Below the pieces are notes generated by a model that searched no databases, was not told the DNA's origin, and saw only the letters and a list, made by a program, of their open reading frames with translations. A stretch of 64,000 bases of DNA from Mytilus californianus (taxonomy: Eukaryota > Mollusca > Bivalvia > Mytilida > Mytilidae): NCBI RefSeq assembly GCF_021869535.1, contig NW_026262668.1, positions 139,735,635-139,799,634 on the forward strand, given 5' to 3'. The first letter of the stretch is position 1. Every line of letters starts with the position of its first letter. This document shows, one piece after another, positions 25,101 to 40,100 of this stretch. Position numbers and translations under genes: made by a program.

Positions 25101-28100
25101 GTAGACGAAGCGTTTTAGAATGTTTTTGATGACCTGTAGATGAAGAGTTTTAGAATGTTTTTGATGACCTGTAGATGAAGAGTTTTAGACTGTTTTTGAT
25201 GACCTGAAGATGAAGAGTTTTAGAATGTTTTAGATGACCTGTAGATGAAGAGTTTTAGAATGTTTTTGATGACCTTTAGATGAAGCATTTTAGAATGTTT
25301 TTGATGACCTGTAGATGAAATGTTTTAGAATGTTTTTGATGACCTGTACATGAAGAGTTTTGGAATGTTTTTGATGACCTGTAGATGAAGAGTTTTAGAA
25401 TGTTTTTGATGACCTGAAGATGAAGAGTTTTAGAATGTTTTTGATGACCTGTAGATGAAGAGTTTTAGACTGTTTTTGATGACCTGAAGATGAAGAGTTT
25501 TAGAATGTTTTAGATGACCTGTAGATGAAGAATTTTAGAATGTTTTTGGTGACCTGTAGATGAAGCGTTTTAGAATGTTTTTGATGACCTGTAGATGAAG
25601 CGTTTTAGACTGTTTTTGATGACCTGTAGATGAAGAGTTTTAGACTGTTTTTGATGACCTGAAGATGAAGAGTTTTAGAATGTTTTAGATGACCTGTAGA
25701 TGAAGAGTTTTAGAATATTTATTGATGACCTGTAGATGAAGCATTTTAGAATGTTTTTGATGACCTGTAGATGAAGCGTTTTACAATGTTTTTGATGACC
25801 TGTAGATGAAGTTTTAGAATGTTTTTGATGACCTGTAGATGAAGAGTTTTAGAATGTTTTAGATGACATGTAGATGAAGCATTTTAGAATGTTTCGGTGA
25901 CCTGTAGATGTTATATTTTGTTTGATGACCTGTAGATGAAGAGTTTTAGAATGGTTTTTGCTGACCTGTAGATGAAGAGTTTTAGAATGTTTTTGATGAC
26001 CTGTAGATGAAGAGTTTTAGAATGTTATTTGATGACCTGTAGACGAAGCGTTTTAGAATGTTTTTGATGACCTGTAGATGAAGAGTTTTAGAATGTTTTT
26101 GATGACCTGTAGATGAAGAGTTTTAGACTGTTTTTGATGACCTGAAGATGAAGAGTTTTAGAATGTTTTAGATGACCTGTAGATGAAGAGTTTTAGAATG
26201 TTTTTGATGACCTTTAGATGAAGCATTTTAGAATGTTTTTGATGACCTGTAGATGAAATGTTTTAGAATGTTTTTGATGACCTGTACATGAAGAGTTTTG
26301 GAATGTTTTTGATGACCTGTAGATGAAGAGTTTTAGAATGTTTTTGATGACCTGAAGATGAAGAGTTTTAGAATGTTTTTGATGACCTGTAGATGAAGAG
26401 TTTTAGACTGTTTTTGATGACCTGAAGATGAAGAGTTTTAGAATGTTTTAGATGACCTGTAGATGAAGAATTTTAGAATGTTTTTGGTGACCTGTAGATT
26501 TTGTTGTAGAATGTTTTTGATGACCTGTAGATGAAGAGTTTTAGAATGTTTTTGATGACCTGTAGATGAAGAGTTTTAGACTGTTTTTGATGACCTGAAG
26601 ATGAAGAGTTTTAGAATGTTTTAGATGACCTGTAGATGAAGAGTTTTAGAATGTTTTTGATGACCTTTAGATGAAGCATTTTAGAATGTTTTTGATGACC
26701 TGTAGATGAAATGTTTTAGAATGTTTTTGATGACCTGTACATGAAGAGTTTTGGAATGTTTTTGATGACCTGTAGATGAAGAGTTTTAGAATGTTTTAGA
26801 TGACCTGTAGATGAAGAGTTTTAGAATGTTTTTTGATGACCTGTAGATGAAGAGTTTTAGAATGTTTTTGATGACCTGTAGAAGAAGAGTTTTAGAATGT
26901 TTTTTGATGACCTGTAGATGAAGAATTTTAGAATGTTTTTGGTGACCTGTAGATGAAGCGTTTTAGAATGTTTTTGATGACCTGTAGATGAAGCGTTTTA
27001 GACTGTTTTTGATGACCTGTAGATGAAGAGTTTTAGAATGTTTTTTGATGACCTGTAGATGAAGAGTTTTAGAATATTTATTGATGACCTGTAGATGAAG
27101 AGTTTTAGAATGTTTTTTGATGACCTGTAGAAGAAGCGTTTTAGAATGTTTTTGACGAACTGTAGATGAAGCGTTTTAGAATGTTTTTTGATGACCTGTA
27201 GATGAAGAGTTTTAGAATGTTTTTTGATGACCTGTAGAAGAAGCGTTTTAGAATGTTTTTGATGAACTGTAGATGAAGCGTTTTAGAATGTTTTTGATAA
27301 CCTGTAGATGAAGCGTTTTAGAATGTTTTGATGACCTGTAGATGAAGAGTTTTAGAATGGTTTTTGATGACCTGTAGATGAAGAGTTTTAGAATGTTTTT
27401 GATGACCTGTAGATGAAGAGTTTTAGAATGTTATTTGATGACCTGTAGACGAAGCGTTTTAGAATGTTTTTGATGACCTGTAGATGAAGAGTTTTAGAAT
27501 GTTTTTGATGACCTGTAGATGAAGAGTTTTAGAATGTTTATTGATGACCTGTAGATGAAGCATTTTAGAATGTTTTTGATGACTGTAGATGAAGCGTTTT
27601 AGAATGTTTTTGATGACCTGTAGATGAAGAGTTTTAGAATGTTTTTGATGACCTGTAGATGAAGAGTTTTAGAATGTTTTAGATGACCTGTAGATGAAGC
27701 GTTTTAGAATGTTTTTGGTGACCTGTAGATGAAGAGTTTTAGAATGTTTTTAATGACCTGTAGATGAAGAGTTTTAGAATATTTATTGATGACCTGTAGA
27801 TGAAGCATTTTAGAATGTTTTTGATGACCTGTAGATGAAGCGTTTTACAATGTTTTTGATGACCTGTAGATGAAGTTTTAGAATGTTTTTGATGACCTGT
27901 AGATGAAGAGTTTTAGAATGTTTTAGATGACATGTAGATGAAGCATTTTAGAATGTTTCGGTGACCTGTAGATGTTATATTTTGTTTGATGACCTGTAGA
28001 TGAAGAGTTTTAGAATGGTTTTTGCTGACCTGTAGATGAAGAGTTTTAGAATGTTTTTGATGACCTGTAGATGAAGAGTTTTAGAATGTTATTTGATGAC

Positions 28101-31100
28101 CTGTAGACGAAGCGTTTTAGAATGTTTTTGATGACCTGTAGATGAAGAGTTTTAGAATGTTTTTGATGACCTGTAGATGAAGAGTTTTAGAACGTTTTTG
28201 ATGACCTGTAGATGAAGCATTTTAGAATGTTTTTGATGACCTGTAGACGAAGCGTTTTAGAATGTTTTTGATGACCTGTAGATGAAGAGTTTTAGAACGT
28301 TTTTGATGACCTGTAGATGAAGCATTTTAGAATGTTTTTGATGACCTGTAGACGAAGCGTTTTAGAAAGTTTTTGATGACCTGTAGATGAAGAGTTTTAG
28401 AATGTTTTTGATGACCTGTAGATGAAGAGTTTTAGAATGTTTTAGATGACCTGTAGATGAAGAGTTTTAGAATGTTTTTGATGACCTTTAGATGAAGCAT
28501 TTTAGAATGTTTTTGATGACCTGTAGATGAAATGTTTTAGAATGTTTTTGATGACCTGTACATGAAGAGTTTTGGAATGTTTTTGATGACCTGTAGATGA
28601 AGAGTTTTAAAATGTTTTAGATGACCTGTAGATGAAGAGTTTTAGAATGTTTTTTGATGACCTGTAGATGAAGAGTTTTAGAATGTTTTTGATGACCTGT
28701 AGAAGAAGAGTTTTAGAATGTTTTTTGATGACCTGTAGATGAAGAATTTTAGAATGTTTTTGGTGACCTGTAGATGAAGCGTTTTAGAATGTTTTTGATG
28801 ACCTGTAGATGAAGCGTTTTAGACTGTTTTTGATGACCTGTAGATGAAGAGTTTTAGAATGTTTTTTGATGACCTGTAGAAGAAGCGTTTTAGAATGTTT
28901 TTGACGAACTGTAGATGAAGCGTTTTAGAATGTTTTTTGATGACCTGTAGATGAAGAGTTTTAGAATGTTTTTTGATGACCTGTAGAAGAAGCGTTTTAG
29001 AATGTTTTTGATGAACTGTAGATGAAGCGTTTTAGAATGTTTTTGATAACCTGTAGATGAAGCGTTTTAGAATGTTTTGATGACCTGTAGATGAAGAGTT
29101 TTAGAATGTTTTTGATGACCTGTAGATGAAGAGTTTTAGAATGTTTTTGATGACCTGTAGATGAAGAGTTTTAGAATGTTTTAGATGACCTGTAGATGAA
29201 GCGTTTTAGAATGTTTTGGTGACCTGTAGATAAAGCGTTTTAGAATGTTTTTGATGACCTGTAGATGAAGAGTTTTAGAATGTTTTTGATGACCTGTAGA
29301 TGGAGTTTTAGAATGTTTTAGATGACCTGTAGATGAAGCGTTTTAGAATGTTTTAGATGACCTGTAGATGAAGCGTTTTAGAATGTTTTTGGTGACCTGT
29401 AGATGAAGCGTTTTAGAATGTTTCGGTGACCTGTAGATGTTATATTTTGTTTGATGACAAAATAGTCGCCTGTAGATCTTGTTAAAGACTATTTGTTGAC
29501 ACATAAATGTTACATTTTTTTCTTGTTGAGGACTGTATGCTTATCTTTAGACATGTATTGTGTGATTTTTTAGCCTTTGGTAATTAGATAGCTACATAAC
29601 TTACTCTCCACAAAGGTCTTGAGGAACCTGACCACATTAGGATGTTTCATCTGCTCTTTAATGATAGCTATTTCATTCATAATTTCACCAACACTTTGGT
29701 CTCTCTCTAGACTGTTCTTACCAAATGATGGATTGTCAATATTGATCTATAATATACAGATGTAATAGATATTAAACATCTTAAAGTCAAATTTCAAGTG
29801 CAACTAATTACATTGTGTATGTACATATTGGCAAGAAATATTTCACCTCTTTTACAGTTAATAACTGTTGCCCTGCAGTCAGATATAAATAATTTCTTTG
29901 TGTAATACATATTGAGAAGAAATGTTTAACATCTTTTAAAGCTAAGAACTGTTGCCATCTAGCCAGATATAAATAATTTCTTTGTGTTTATACATATTGA
30001 GGAGAAATGATTTACCTCTTTTAAAGCTAAGAACTGTTGCCCTGCCGCTTGTTTTTTTACTTTGAACACAGAACCAAATGCTCCTGACCCCAACAGTTCA
30101 AACACAGCATAATCCCCAATGTAGCGATTTGGTGTCCTATTATGGTTCGTTTCCATTATATTTGTCTTTATATCTTCAACAATGTCAGCCTGAAACAGAA
30201 TTTATCTTGTTGGTAAATTATATCTTGTAATATTCTATAATACAGAAGGCATCCTGTTAAAAAATAAAGTTTGTTTTACACTAAATTCAAAACTTTCATT
30301 TTAGAAAAGATTGTGGTTTTCTTAATGTCCAATGACAAATATTTCAATCATATTCATAACAAGTTTACATCACAGAAAAATTCATGATGTTTTCAACAAA
30401 CTTAACATTACCCAGAAAACCAGTTTTGTATAGCTCATATATATTTATTTACAAAAGGACAGAAAATAAGGAAAAAGGGTAACAGCTTACTGGATTAATG
30501 ATTTTCTACAAAACAGTTAACAGGTCTTTGATGTAGTGCATATCACTAAGTTTAACATGTTACATATAAACTGTAAAAAAAGGGAGAAACTTACCCGATA
30601 ACTGTTGATTTTCTCTACCAGAGATTTATAAGCTGACAGATCTTTTATATAATGTCCAACACTTATAAACATATCAAATAAATCAGGAGGGAAAAGTCTT
30701 TTAAACAAACGTCTATTCCTCTCCATACTGAATGTGAATCTCAATGCTCGGAATGCATTTCTCTGAAGATTTTTGGCCCATTTTCTCTCTTTTCCAACAC
30801 ATTGTTTACACGGTGGAAGAATAAGCAGTCCAAGGTAGTATAAGCCGTTAGCCAGTATTATATGTTGACCGTTAGCATCATTCAAGACTAGTTCCATTAA
30901 CGCTGCACAACTGGCAGATTTTAATGAATACTGTATCTCCATCAACTCTTCTGACTGTAAATAAATGGCATTATTATTTCATACTGTTACCATGGTTACT
31001 TAGGACTGTAAATAAATGTCATTATTACATGGGTTGCAAAGAAATACCCTAATTTCACAGTTAATTAAATGCTCATAGTTTCAAATGTGAAATAAGTCTG

Positions 31101-34100
31101 CAAATTTCCCTCCTCTTACATGAGGTGTATGTTCAAGACATTATTGACGACCTGGCATCAAAATAAATTAAGAATTTCAGAGAAAAAGTATAGTTTTTTG
31201 CATTTTCTACTTTATTTCTCTTACAAAGTCCATATTCAAAGTAGCCATAGGCTCTAAAAAGTCTTTTTTGCTCACCTAGGTCTATTTGCATCTTCAACAA
31301 TGGATATACTCCAACATTGTAGACTAAAATAGATCAAGTGAGCCAAAACAAGCTTTATTAAGGTTATTCTTATGGGGATTATTGACTTGTAAATTTGACC
31401 TTTTACTCACAAAATTCTTGTGACTTTATTCAGTTTTCGAGTGAGCTGGCCAAGTTTTAACAGCAATAAACTCTTGGAAATAACTTTTTACTATAATGAA
31501 ACAAATACGATACAAATGGCATAACAAATTGCAGCAAAAAAATAATCTTATCAACTCTTGAGAGGATGAGCACACATCTATCTATAGTAAAACCACTGCA
31601 AGTTTTAAAAAAAAAAAGCCACTTTCTGTAAGGTTGATTTGAATAAGTGTGATCTCCTGTTATGAGAAAACTTATAACATCTGACCTCCCAAGTCCCAAC
31701 TCAAGCAGTGGAGAGAACTGAATAACGCATGTATATAAAGCGAGAAATGTATTACAACATTTCAGGTAGTTAACTTTCATTTGTGATTTGTCTCTCTCTC
31801 TCTCTCTCTCTCTCTGCATATTACTGAATGATGTAACTCTCTCTCTGTGTATATAAATGAATGATCTCTCTTTCTCTCTATCTCAAAATAATTTGTGCAT
31901 ATAACCATGATAACTGAATGATGTCTCTCTCTCTCCCTCTTTTGGAAAGATGATTTGTGGTTTTATGAACACAGCACACAATGTATTTCCCTGACAAATA
32001 TAAAACTTACATTATATTTTAACTGCCTATTTCAATAGGGATTATCGGAATAACCAAATGTTTAATTTGATTATCAATGATTATTAAAGCCTACACAGAA
32101 TTTCTACTGTATCCCAGTTTAGCAGAATAGATCCAGTTTGTCAGAATACTTTTGTACTTGTTTTTAATGCTGTTGACATAAATATCATCAAGTTTTTATG
32201 TATGTAAAACTGTTTTGTGCAATGGGTAGGAAAACAACCGTAATAACATTAAATTTTAAGTTTTGATTATTATTTATAAGTACAGGAAGATTTTGATGGG
32301 TTTAATCAATTAAGACTGTTGAGTTTGTGAGCTTCTTTATCATTGTACAACTTATCAAATTATCAAAAGAAGGGATTCATAAAGGGAAAGTTATAGCCTT
32401 AAAAATCACAAATTGGGAAAAATAACCCCAAGGATTACTGGCTAGATAAATATTGGACCAGAAAATAAAATAAAATGCTCCGCAGGGCGCAGCTTGATAC
32501 GACCGCAGAGGTCGAACCCTGAACAGTTGGGGCAAGTATGGACACAACATTCAAGCTTGATACAGCTCTGAATTTGGATTGTGATTAAATATTTGACACA
32601 GCATAGGTTTCTGACACAGAATGAATGTGGTCTAAGAACTTAAAAATTTTAAATTGGACATTCACCTATTATGGTCCAATATCCAAAATCTAAATACATG
32701 GCTAGATTCAGCATATCAAAGAACCCCAAGAATTCAATTTTTGATGAAATCAAACAAAGTTTAATTTTGGACCCTTTTAACCTCAATGTGGACAAAGTTG
32801 ATAACGGGTCCCAAAAATCAAAAATCTAAATACATGGTTAGATTCAGCATATCAAAGAACCCCATATATTCAATTTTTGTTGAAATCAAACAAAGTTAAA
32901 TTTTGGACCCCGATTTGGACCAACAATGAAAACTGGGCCCATAATCAAAAATCTAAATACATGTTTAGATTCAGCATATCAAAGAACCCAATGAATTCAA
33001 TTTTTGTTAAAATCAAACTAAGTTTAATTTTGGACCCTTTGGACCTTAATGTAGACCAATTTGAAAACGGAACCAAAAATTAAGAATCTAAATACACGGT
33101 TAGATTCGGCATATCAAAGAACCCCAATAATTCAATTTTTGATAAAATCAAACAAAGTTTAATTTTGGACCCTTTGGACAATGTTGGACCTCAATGTAGA
33201 CCAATTTAAAAACGGGGCCCAAAATCCAAAAACTTAATACACGGTTAGATTCAGCATATTAAAGAACCCCAAGAATTCAAGAATAAAACCCCATTGAAAT
33301 TGGTCAAGAAATAAGCAATTTTTACGAAGTATCTTCTTTTGCACAATACTGTGCAATTGAATATTTCTTGCTATTGCGCAATACTGTACAATTGACAATT
33401 TCTTGCTATTGTGCAATATTGTGCTATTGGATATTTCTTGCTATTGTGCAATACTGTGCAATTGAAGATTTCTTGCTATTGCGCAATACTGTGCAATTGA
33501 AGATTTCTTGCTATTGCACAATACTTATTATATAATAATTTACACATCCTGTTTGGTGTGTATCTCCTACCATATCATTATTATTTGCTTTTAAATATAA
33601 ATCAGAAATAACCAACTTAAAATGGAAAATTTTAAAAGAAAAAAAAAAAGGGAAAAAAGAAATAAAAGGAAAAAAAAAAATCCCCCCCCCAAATTTTTTG
33701 AACCCCCTTATGATTCATCACCCCCAAACTCAATCCCAAACCTTCCCTTTGTGGTATGGTACCTTGCAGTACAATTTCAGAGAGAGATCCATACACTTGA
33801 ACACAAGTTATTGTCTGGAAACTAGAAAAATGTGTTTTTTGGCCCCCAATTCCTAAACGTTTCAGGCAATTACCCCCAAACTCAGTTCCAGCTTTCCCTT
33901 TGTGATATGGAACCTTGTAGTACAATTTCAGAAATATCCAAACACTTACACACAAGTTATTGTCATGAAACTAGAAAAATGCTTGTTTTTTGGCCCTTTT
34001 TTGGCCCCTTATTCCTAAAATTTGAGGCAATTACCCCCAAAATCAATTCCAACCTTCCCTTTGTGATATGGAACCTTGTGGTACAATGTCAGAGAGATCC

Positions 34101-37100
34101 ATACACTTACACACAAGTTATTGTCTGGAAGTTACAAAAATGCTTATTTTTGGCCCCTTTTTCCTTAACTGTTGGTACTATAACCCCCAAAATCAATCCC
34201 AACCTTCCTTTTGTGGTATTGAACCTTATGGTAAAATTTCATAGAGATCCATTCACTTAAACTAAAGTTATAGTGCGAAAACTAATGTGTCTTCAGACGA
34301 CGACGACGACAACGACTCCAACGTCATACCAATATACAACCGCAAAATTTTTGCGGTCGTATAAAAAATTAGAACCGTGTCTGTTAGCATTATGAACATA
34401 AAATATTAGTAAATAAATGGAGAATATGTCCATGGGATATAGATGATGCCCCTGCTTGCATATAACGTTATAAAGGAGCATAACTTGGAACGGTAAAAGT
34501 GACACCACTCAAATTTGATCTGTATTTTGTGGCAATAACCATTGTGTATAAGTTGGTTGAGGCAAACTAAAGTTACAGAAGGAAACCAATTTTGGGACGT
34601 ACAGACTGACAAGGGTAACACTTATAAAAGTGACAGAATTGTCTCCCCTTCTTATCAGAAACTGAATGATGTCTTCTCCCTACAGGGCTAAAAAGGATTA
34701 TAACTGTAAATGTAATCTGAATATCTTAAAAGTGATCATTAACTGTGACATGATAGGTTCACAACAGGGAGTGCCATGATAATGATGATACACACAGCAC
34801 ACACCAATTACCTTCGACATTCCTCGAGGTTTTGTAAATATTGTCTCCCATATAGCCTAGTATTCAAATAAAAGAGGTTTCATAAATTTTTTTTTATTTG
34901 ACACTTATTTTCATATTTTTATACTTTTATCCTTATCTTGAAAACATGATTAGCTTAATGTAACAAATAAGATATAAAAAGTAAAATCACAAAAATACCA
35001 AACTCCGAGGAAAATTCAAAACGGAATATCCCTAATCGAATGGCAAAATCAAAAGCTCGAACACATCAAACGAATGGATAACAACTGTCATATTCCTAAC
35101 TTGGTACAGGCATTTTCTGATGTAGAAAATGGTGAATTAAACCTGGATTCATAGCTAGCTAAACCTCTCACTTGTATGACAGTCGCATAAAATTCCATTA
35201 TATTGACAATGATGTGTGAACAAAACAAACAGACATAATAAGTAAAAATGTCAAAATAGGGTTACAACAGTCAACATTGTGTTATAATCTTAATCACTAT
35301 AAAAACAAACAAATATGTAGCAAAGAAACACAAAAAGGCATACAGACAAAGCACATAAGCAAAAATGAAAGACAAGAATACAAAAATTTTACCCTAGCAC
35401 AATAACACAATGATGGGATGTACAAGTACCGAGCCACGTCAAATTAATAACACCAAAAAAAGACTAAACAGTTAAAGTAATATTCAAAAAGACAAATAAA
35501 AAAAAGACTATAACACGTTATTAAGATGATAAACAACGTCAGTACCCAAAATCTATACTTCAAGACCATCGTGTATTATTTGTGAAGTTGATACGGAATA
35601 TTTATCAACAAGGATGATGAACCTTTTTAGAAAAAGGACGAGACGTTCCCTGACATACCCCCGGTTCATCAACTTTCTGCTCAAACACGGGTGACGTTTT
35701 ACAAAGTCTGAGTAGCAGCCGCAAGCTCTTGAATACTGAACAAGTTGGGAAATATATATCCCATATGCAGCTGAAGTTGGTATATTGCTACTAAGGTGGG
35801 GGAAATTTATAATTTCAAAATTAAAATCGTCTCGTTTGTCATAGATTCTGGTACTGAGATGACGTGTATGTCAAATTCGAGGTATAAGTCTTAAAATGAG
35901 GCGGAGGAAGCCGTGTCAGTTGTTTCTTTAATTTCTAGTTCTGGGGGATATATTAATGGAACCCAATCAGAAAAGTTTGGATTGTTAATGGAAAGAACAT
36001 CATCAATATATCTGAATGAGGAATTAAATGACCTGGCTTCTTTGATCTTCTTGTTTTTGACAAGTGTCTGAAGGAACTCCGACTCATATGAAAATAAGAG
36101 GTCGGCAAGGAGAGGCGCACAGTTCATTCCCATAGGAATGCCGACAATTTGGTGAAAAAGTCTACCTCCAAATTCAACAAATATGTTGTCAATTAGAAAC
36201 TCCAGCATATTGATCACTTGTTCCTCTGTGTAGCATGTTTTACCTTTTTGTTCACTATTAACAAAATATGCCGTATGGTATCCCAAAGTAATAAATCTAT
36301 TAAAAAATAATGAAATAGAATATCAAAATTACCATGAGGACCCATAAAGTTTTAATCAGAAGTTCAACAAACAACATTCCTTCATGGTTCTCCATTACCT
36401 AGTTCAAAGTAACAATAACCATCACTTCACATGGGCCAAAACATACTGTTGACATTATTTAATAACCAACAAAGCTAGTTAATTACTGTTTCCCTTCTCC
36501 CACTTATCAACACAATCCTTGTTCTACTTACATCATCAACAACAGGTGTCCTCCCGTGAGCTCCAGCACTAGCTGGTCCTTCACTGTTCTCCATTCTCTC
36601 TGTTACAAAAGTTCTATCACTGAAATGAAATAACACATAAATAACAAACTTATGTGCTGTATAGAGATCTATTACATATCATCAATAAACAAGACATAGA
36701 CATCTAAAGAGGACCAAGTTAATCAGCGTTTCAATATAGTTTTTCTTTCCAGCTACTTTTTTTGTTAAAATTTTAAACTTCTAACTCTTTTGTCCAAAGT
36801 TCAAGTTTCTATAAATATACAATCTGTTTTCTGCTCTATGGTGGGGTTGTTGTCTCTTTGACACATTCCCTGTTTCCATTCTATATTCTAATAACTTCAA
36901 AATTCTATATATTTGAGGACCATGTAATATTTATATAACTATCATTATTTTTTTTCCAACTTACTGCAAAAGAGAAAGTAGAAGAGGAATGCCTCCAATC
37001 TGTCTTATTTCTTTGCTGGCAACAGGATCTTCACAAAGTTGAGCTAAGCACCAAACGACATGCCATAATAAGTTAACATTGTCACTGTGTAGCTGACTGA

Positions 37101-40100
37101 AACACATAATATAGTACTAATCATTATACATGGATGGAGGGAGGTGCAGGGTATAGATCATAAACACAAGAGACATTCAGAAGTCAACAAATGGTCTTCC
37201 AAAACAAATGAACATAAAATTTGCAAATAAGTTTATTAGGCAAAAAAAAAAAAAAAAAGATTTAAAGGACAATTCAGATACTTACTCGCTTTATAAACAA
37301 CATTAAATAGAATTGAAGGATGTGAAATACTATGTTCTGTTACATTTACTTTGCTGATACTTTTTTCATGTTTGTACAAAAAATTTGTGTGTGAATCACT
37401 GGGGATAGTTGACCATAAAAGACTTTGACTATTTTCAATAGTGATATCTCAGCTAAATAGCTTCTCATTTTTTCATACAGGATTCACCTTTTACTTTTCT
37501 GATGAAGTTTAATCAACAAATCTAGCATGATTGACCTTGCCTAATGACAAAGATTAAATGATACACAGGTAACAATAATTATTTTACATTTTGTGTATGT
37601 AATTTACCTGAGTAAAATAGGAATCCCATCATGTATCATAACACTATCTCGTGACAGAGTATCTTGACACATAAACTGCAACAGCTTAGCTGCCAATCTA
37701 ACGAAATAAAAAATGAAAAGTGAAAAGAATGATAAGAAGATTTTTTTAATAGAATAGAAAGGAAAGATTGAATATCATTAAGATATAAATAATAGCAAAC
37801 ATACATGATACTTGATCTGTAAACAAATGTAGAAAAATATAAGCCATTCTGGCACAAATGACATCATATTAAAGAGCATCTTTAAATGGTTTCTGAGCCT
37901 AAACATCAAATATGTGTCTTTCTCAAAAGCAATAATACTATGCTTAATGTCTACCAATGTCTAGGCAGTAGATCATCATCACAGGGCAGCACTAATTATT
38001 ACAACACTGAATAGTGTGCTTATCATCAAAGGTTTGAGCACTGCAGTCTGTTCAACTGGTACCAAATATTCCTCATTATCTAGTTACAGACAGATTCTTT
38101 ATTACTCTGTCATTCCTTATTTTCCCAAGCCTTATAAAAACATTACTAATACTGTCTTAAATCTACTCCAACTTACTTTCTGTCATTCCTTATTCTCCCA
38201 AGCCTTATAAAAACATTACTAATACTGTCTTATTTCTACTCCAACTTATTTTATGTCAATCCTTATTCTCCCAAGCCTTATAAATACATTACTAATACTG
38301 TCTTAGTTCTACTCCAACTTACTTTCTGTCATTCCTTATTCTCCCAAGCCTTATAAAAACATTACTAATACTGTCTTAGTTCTACTCCAACTTACTTTCT
38401 GTCATTCCTTATTCTCCCAAGCCTTATAAATACATAACTAATACTGTCTTAGTTCTACTCCAACTTACTTTCTGTCATTCCTTATTCTCCCAAGCCTTAT
38501 AAATAGATGACTAATACTGTCTTAGTTCTACTCCAACTTACTTTCTGTCATTCCTTATTTTCCCAAGCCTTATAAATACATTACTAATACTGTCTTAGTT
38601 CTACTCCAACTTACTTTCTGTCATTCCTTATTTTCCCAAGCCTTATAAATACATTACTAATACTGTCTTAGTTCTACTCCAACTTACTTTCTGTCATTCC
38701 TTATTTTCCCAAGCCTTATAAATACATTACTAATACTGTCTTAGTTCTACTCCAACTTACTTTCTGTCATTCCTTATTTTCCCAAGCCTTATAAATACAT
38801 TACTAATACTGTCTTAGTTCTACTCCAACTTACTTTCTGTCAATCCTTATTCTCCTAAGCCTTATAAATACATTACTAATACTGTCTTAGTTCTACTCCA
38901 ACTTACTTTCTGTCATTCCTTATTCTCCCAAGCCTTATAAATACATTACTAATACTGTCTTAGTTCTACTCCAACTTACTTTCTGTCATTCCTTATTCTC
39001 CCAAGCCTTATAAATACATTACTAATACTGTCTTATTTCTACTCCAACTTACTTTCTGTCATTCCTTATTCTCCCAAGCCTTATAAATACATTACTAATA
39101 CTGTCTTTCTGTCATTCCTTATTCTCCCAAGCCTTATAAATACATTACTAATACTGTCTTATTTCTACTCCAACTTACTTTCTGTCATTCCTTATTCTCC
39201 CAAGCCTTATAGATACATTACTAATACTGTCTTAGTTCTACTCCAACTTACTTTCTGTCATTCCTTATTCTCCCAAGCCTTATAAATACATTACTAATAC
39301 TGTCTTATTTCTACTCCAACTTACTTTCTGTCATTCCTTATTCTCCCAAGCCTTATAGATACATTACTAATACTGTCTTAGTTCTACTCCAACTTACTTT
39401 CTGTCATTCCTTATTCTCCCAAGCCTTATAAATACATTACTAATACTGTCTTATTTCTACTCCAACTTACTTTCTGTCATTCCTTATTCTCCCAAGCCTT
39501 ATAAATACATTACTAATACTGTCTTTCTGTCATTCCTTATTCTCCCAAGCCTTATAAATACATTACTAATACTGTCTTATTTCTACTCCAACTTACTTTC
39601 TGTCATTCCTTATTCTCCCAAGCCTTATAAATACATTACTAATACTGTCTTATTTCTACTCCAACTTACTTTCTGTCATTCCCTATTCTCCCAAGCCTTA
39701 TAGATACATTACTAATACTGTTTTAGTTCTACTCCAACTTACTTTCTGTCATTCCTTATTTTCCCAAGCCTTATAAATACATTACTAATACTGTCTTAAA
39801 TCTACTCCAACTTACTTTCTGTCATTCCTTATTCTCCCAAGCCTTATAAATACATTACTAATACTGTTTTAGTTCTACTCCAACTTACTTTCTGTCATTC
39901 CTTATTCTCCCAAGCCTTATAAATACATTACTAATACTGTCTTAGTTCTACTCCAACTTACTTTCTGTCATTCCTTATTTTCCCAAGCCTTATAAATACA
40001 TTACTAATACTGTCTTATTTCTACTCCAACTTACTTTCTGTCATTCCTTATTCTCCCAAGCCTTATAGATACATTACTAATACTGTTTTAGTTCTACTCC

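Noticed and set aside
31457-31819. Minus-strand ORF beginning MQRERERERD
   Set aside because: Start derives from a TC microsatellite and the rest is intron without splice sites that fit NEK10.
33622-34260. ORFs on both strands across the 135-bp tandem array
   Set aside because: Repeat artefacts inside the non-autonomous element at 32471-34373.
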